This document shows, piece by piece, positions 39,023 through 39,954 of a stretch of 39,954 bases of DNA. Below the pieces are notes generated by a model, which did no database searches, was not told where the DNA came from, and saw nothing but the letters and a program-made list of their open reading frames with translations. Origin of the DNA: a virus; the IMG/VR virus record IMGVR_UViG_3300024262_000090, positions 1-39,954 of that record, one strand, 5' to 3'. Made by a program: the position numbers and the translations under genes. Each line of letters starts with the position of its first letter. The stretch's first letter is position 1.

Positions 39023-39239
39023 CTTCATTCTTCTTCAATGCTTGCTCAATTCTTGCAATAGAATCCATACACTTTTTTGATGTATTACTCCGCATGTATC
39101 GTGGTCTTGTGTGGTCTTCGCATATGAGTTCAAAGATAACTTTGTCAGTTTCCAATGCTTCCCGCAGCCGCGTGTTTTCGTCTCGGAGTTGTGTAAACGA
39201 ATCTAACCACTGCTGAATTTGCACTTCAACTATCACCAT
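39012..39239 (-). CDS. Small coiled-coil protein, first after the leader terminator
   Basis: 75 aa from the ATG at 39239 (7 bases after GGAG). MVIVEVQIQQWLDSFTQLRD, RLREALETDKVIFELICEDH, then a basic end. It follows the leader terminator at 39261-39294 directly, so its expression depends on read-through. Function unknown. Confidence 0.6.
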   Translation of the reverse strand: MVIVEVQIQQWLDSFTQLRDENTRLREALETDKVIFELICEDHTRPRYMRSNTSKKCMDSIARIEQALKKNEDDN

Positions 39240-39241
39240 CT

Positions 39242-39514
39242 TCATTCTCCTTCAATCCTTAAAAAAGCCCCGGCGGATTCCATAACCGGGGCTTGGGAGG
39301 AGGGTGATAAAAAACTTCTTTTCGCCAAGATTTTACTTGACAGCCGCCCCGCTACCCTGTTAAGATAGGCAATTGTGTTGCGGGGCAGAACAGTTGCCGC
39401 TACGGACGGCGAAATTAACGGAAAAAAGGCAGAACGGTTTTCGGTGTTGCGACACACTAAAAGATATGTACCGCCTGCCTTCCATTTTGCACCATTGAGT
39501 TTAGTGTGTCGCAT
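39242..39514 (-). CDS. Possible leader ORF spanning hairpin and terminator (doubtful)
   Basis: 90 codons from the ATG at 39514, with GGAG five bases upstream. MRHTKLNGAKWKAGGTYLLV; the first codons and the LLVCR codons form the arms of a 14-bp inverted repeat. The C-terminal codons lie on the terminator hairpin, so a terminated transcript would lack the stop. It is either a regulatory leader peptide or not a real gene. Confidence 0.35.
   Translation of the reverse strand: MRHTKLNGAKWKAGGTYLLVCRNTENRSAFFPLISPSVAATVLPRNTIAYLNRVAGRLSSKILAKRSFLSPSSQAPVMESAGAFLRIEGE
39261..39294 (-). terminator. Strong intrinsic terminator in the leader of the leftward operon
   Basis: On the minus strand, AAGCCCCGG, a 12-base loop, then CCGGGGCTT followed by TTTT in a 6-T tract: a 9-bp GC-rich stem. 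It lies between the leftward promoter (39556-39584) and the first clear operon genes. Confidence 0.85.
39448..39513. repeat. 14-bp perfect inverted repeat at the leftward leader
   Basis: TGCGACACACTAAA (39448-39461) and TTTAGTGTGTCGCA (39500-39513), separated by 38 bases. In RNA it forms a long stem at the 5' end of the leftward transcript. In DNA it could be an operator pair. Confidence 0.6.
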
Positions 39515-39555
39515 TTGAACTCCGTTTCTTGAATTATCAATATCCTTATGGGTGT

Positions 39556-39584
39556 AATATCGGCGTTCCGGGCGCAGAAGTCAA
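39556..39584 (-). promoter_or_regulatory. Leftward promoter
   Basis: On the minus strand, TTGACT (39584-39579), a 17-base spacer and GATATT (39561-39556). It would start transcription near 39549, in front of the 14-bp inverted repeat, and feed the integrase operon. Confidence 0.55.
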
Positions 39585-39638
39585 GTAAAAAATGTACGGA
39601 TAAGTAATAAAAGTTATAAAAGTAGTTATGGTAAGGAC

Positions 39639-39666
39639 TTGTGAGCGAAGTTTTTTTCTGTAAATT
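39639..39666 (+). promoter_or_regulatory. Rightward promoter giving a leaderless transcript
   Basis: TTGTGA (39639-39644), a 16-base spacer and TAAATT (39661-39666). Expected initiation is about 7 bases after the -10, at or next to the ATG at 39673. No Shine-Dalgarno is seen, which fits a leaderless mRNA. Confidence 0.4.
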
Positions 39667-39672
39667 AACATT

Positions 39673-39954
39673 ATGGCTTCACGAGCAGAAACGTTTTTGA
39701 CAGAATATGCTAAAGACATAGCGAAAGACCTTCAGAAAAAGGTCGGCTCTTTCAAGATTATGATCTCGGCTGGGGTTATAGCCCTGTCAAAACTATCTGC
39801 CGATGAACGTGAGAAACTGAACGTGTTGGCTCAAAGCCCCTCTGCTCAAAAAGACGTGCGAAAGGAACCCACTGAGGCTATCGAGAAGCTGCGACAAACG
39901 GTGGCTTACTTTGAAGGTGAACGGGTGAAGATACTTGGCCCCAAAGAACAAGAG
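39673..39954 (+). CDS. Partial plus-strand gene, runs off the right edge
   Basis: 94 codons without a stop: MASRAETFLTEYAKDIAKDL, QKKVGSFKIMISAGVIALSK, DEREKLNVLAQSPSAQ and IEKLRQTVAYFEGERVKIL. Helical and charged; no domain recognised. It is divergent from the integrase-side operon, the place where a lysogeny regulator often lies, but it could also be a host or accessory gene. Read from the first ATG, because no ribosome site is visible. Confidence 0.6.
   Translation, partial: MASRAETFLTEYAKDIAKDLQKKVGSFKIMISAGVIALSKLSADEREKLNVLAQSPSAQKDVRKEPTEAIEKLRQTVAYFEGERVKILGPKEQE

Noticed and set aside
1-39954. CRISPR array, insertion sequence or complete tRNA gene
   Set aside because: No regularly spaced identical repeats with unique spacers, no transposase-like frame and no full cloverleaf was found; the one tRNA-like element is reported separately.

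Overview
The window looks like most of the genome of a temperate, long-tailed (siphovirus-type) phage or prophage; both ends run off the window. Virion genes follow the HK97/lambda plan: large terminase, portal, S49-type prohead protease, HK97-fold capsid, gp6-like connector, head closure, gp10-like and DUF3168 tail completion, tail tube, G/GT chaperone pair and tape measure. A tyrosine integrase lies at 37524-38486. The host is probably a planctomycete or a relative: the two secreted beta-helix proteins at 7826-12273 carry the N-terminal YYVDATDGNDANTG-type motif and the C-terminal 'YYWRID..T.GD.W.F.T' Fn3-like domain that I associate with Planctomycetes/Phycisphaerae secretomes. This host call is inference.

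Layout. Almost everything is on the minus strand and is transcribed right to left. Region 39.95-37.5 kb: a partial plus-strand gene, a divergent promoter, a structured leader with an intrinsic terminator, three small coiled-coil genes and the integrase. Region 37.5-37.0 kb: 485 bp without a protein gene, packed with inverted repeats and containing a tRNA-like structured RNA that ends at a terminator. Region 37.0-26.1 kb: about 28 mostly small early genes, many rich in Cys pairs, plus YopX-like, HNH/NinG-like, a beta-class DNA methyltransferase, Lar-like, a replication protein with internal iterons and an AT-rich block (probable origin), a lipoprotein and a metallophosphoesterase. Region 25.0-25.9 kb: two GC-richer plus-strand genes with their own strong promoter (a moron or lysogeny regulator with an XRE-type HTH). 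Region 24.8-22.4 kb: small zinc-ribbon genes, an HTH protein and an HNH nuclease beside the terminase. Region 22.3 kb to the left end: head, connector, tail, tape measure and tail-tip/fibre genes.

Genes are tightly coupled, with many TAATG, ATGA and TGATG junctions. Intrinsic terminators or hairpins sit just before the major capsid gene and the first tail-tube gene, so the abundant proteins appear to be separately controlled. A canonical A AAA AAC slippery heptamer joins the tail chaperone G to T. No lysis enzyme is recognisable; it probably lies outside the window.

Most unusual elements: (1) two Sec-signal right-handed beta-helix proteins inside the virion operon; (2) a 178-nt RNA with tRNA-like acceptor, D-arm and T-arm geometry beside the integrase; (3) a methyltransferase-glycosyltransferase fusion among capsid genes; (4) iterons inside the replication gene; (5) duplicated tail-tube and DUF3168 genes; (6) gene-junction sequences repeated almost exactly at several gene borders.
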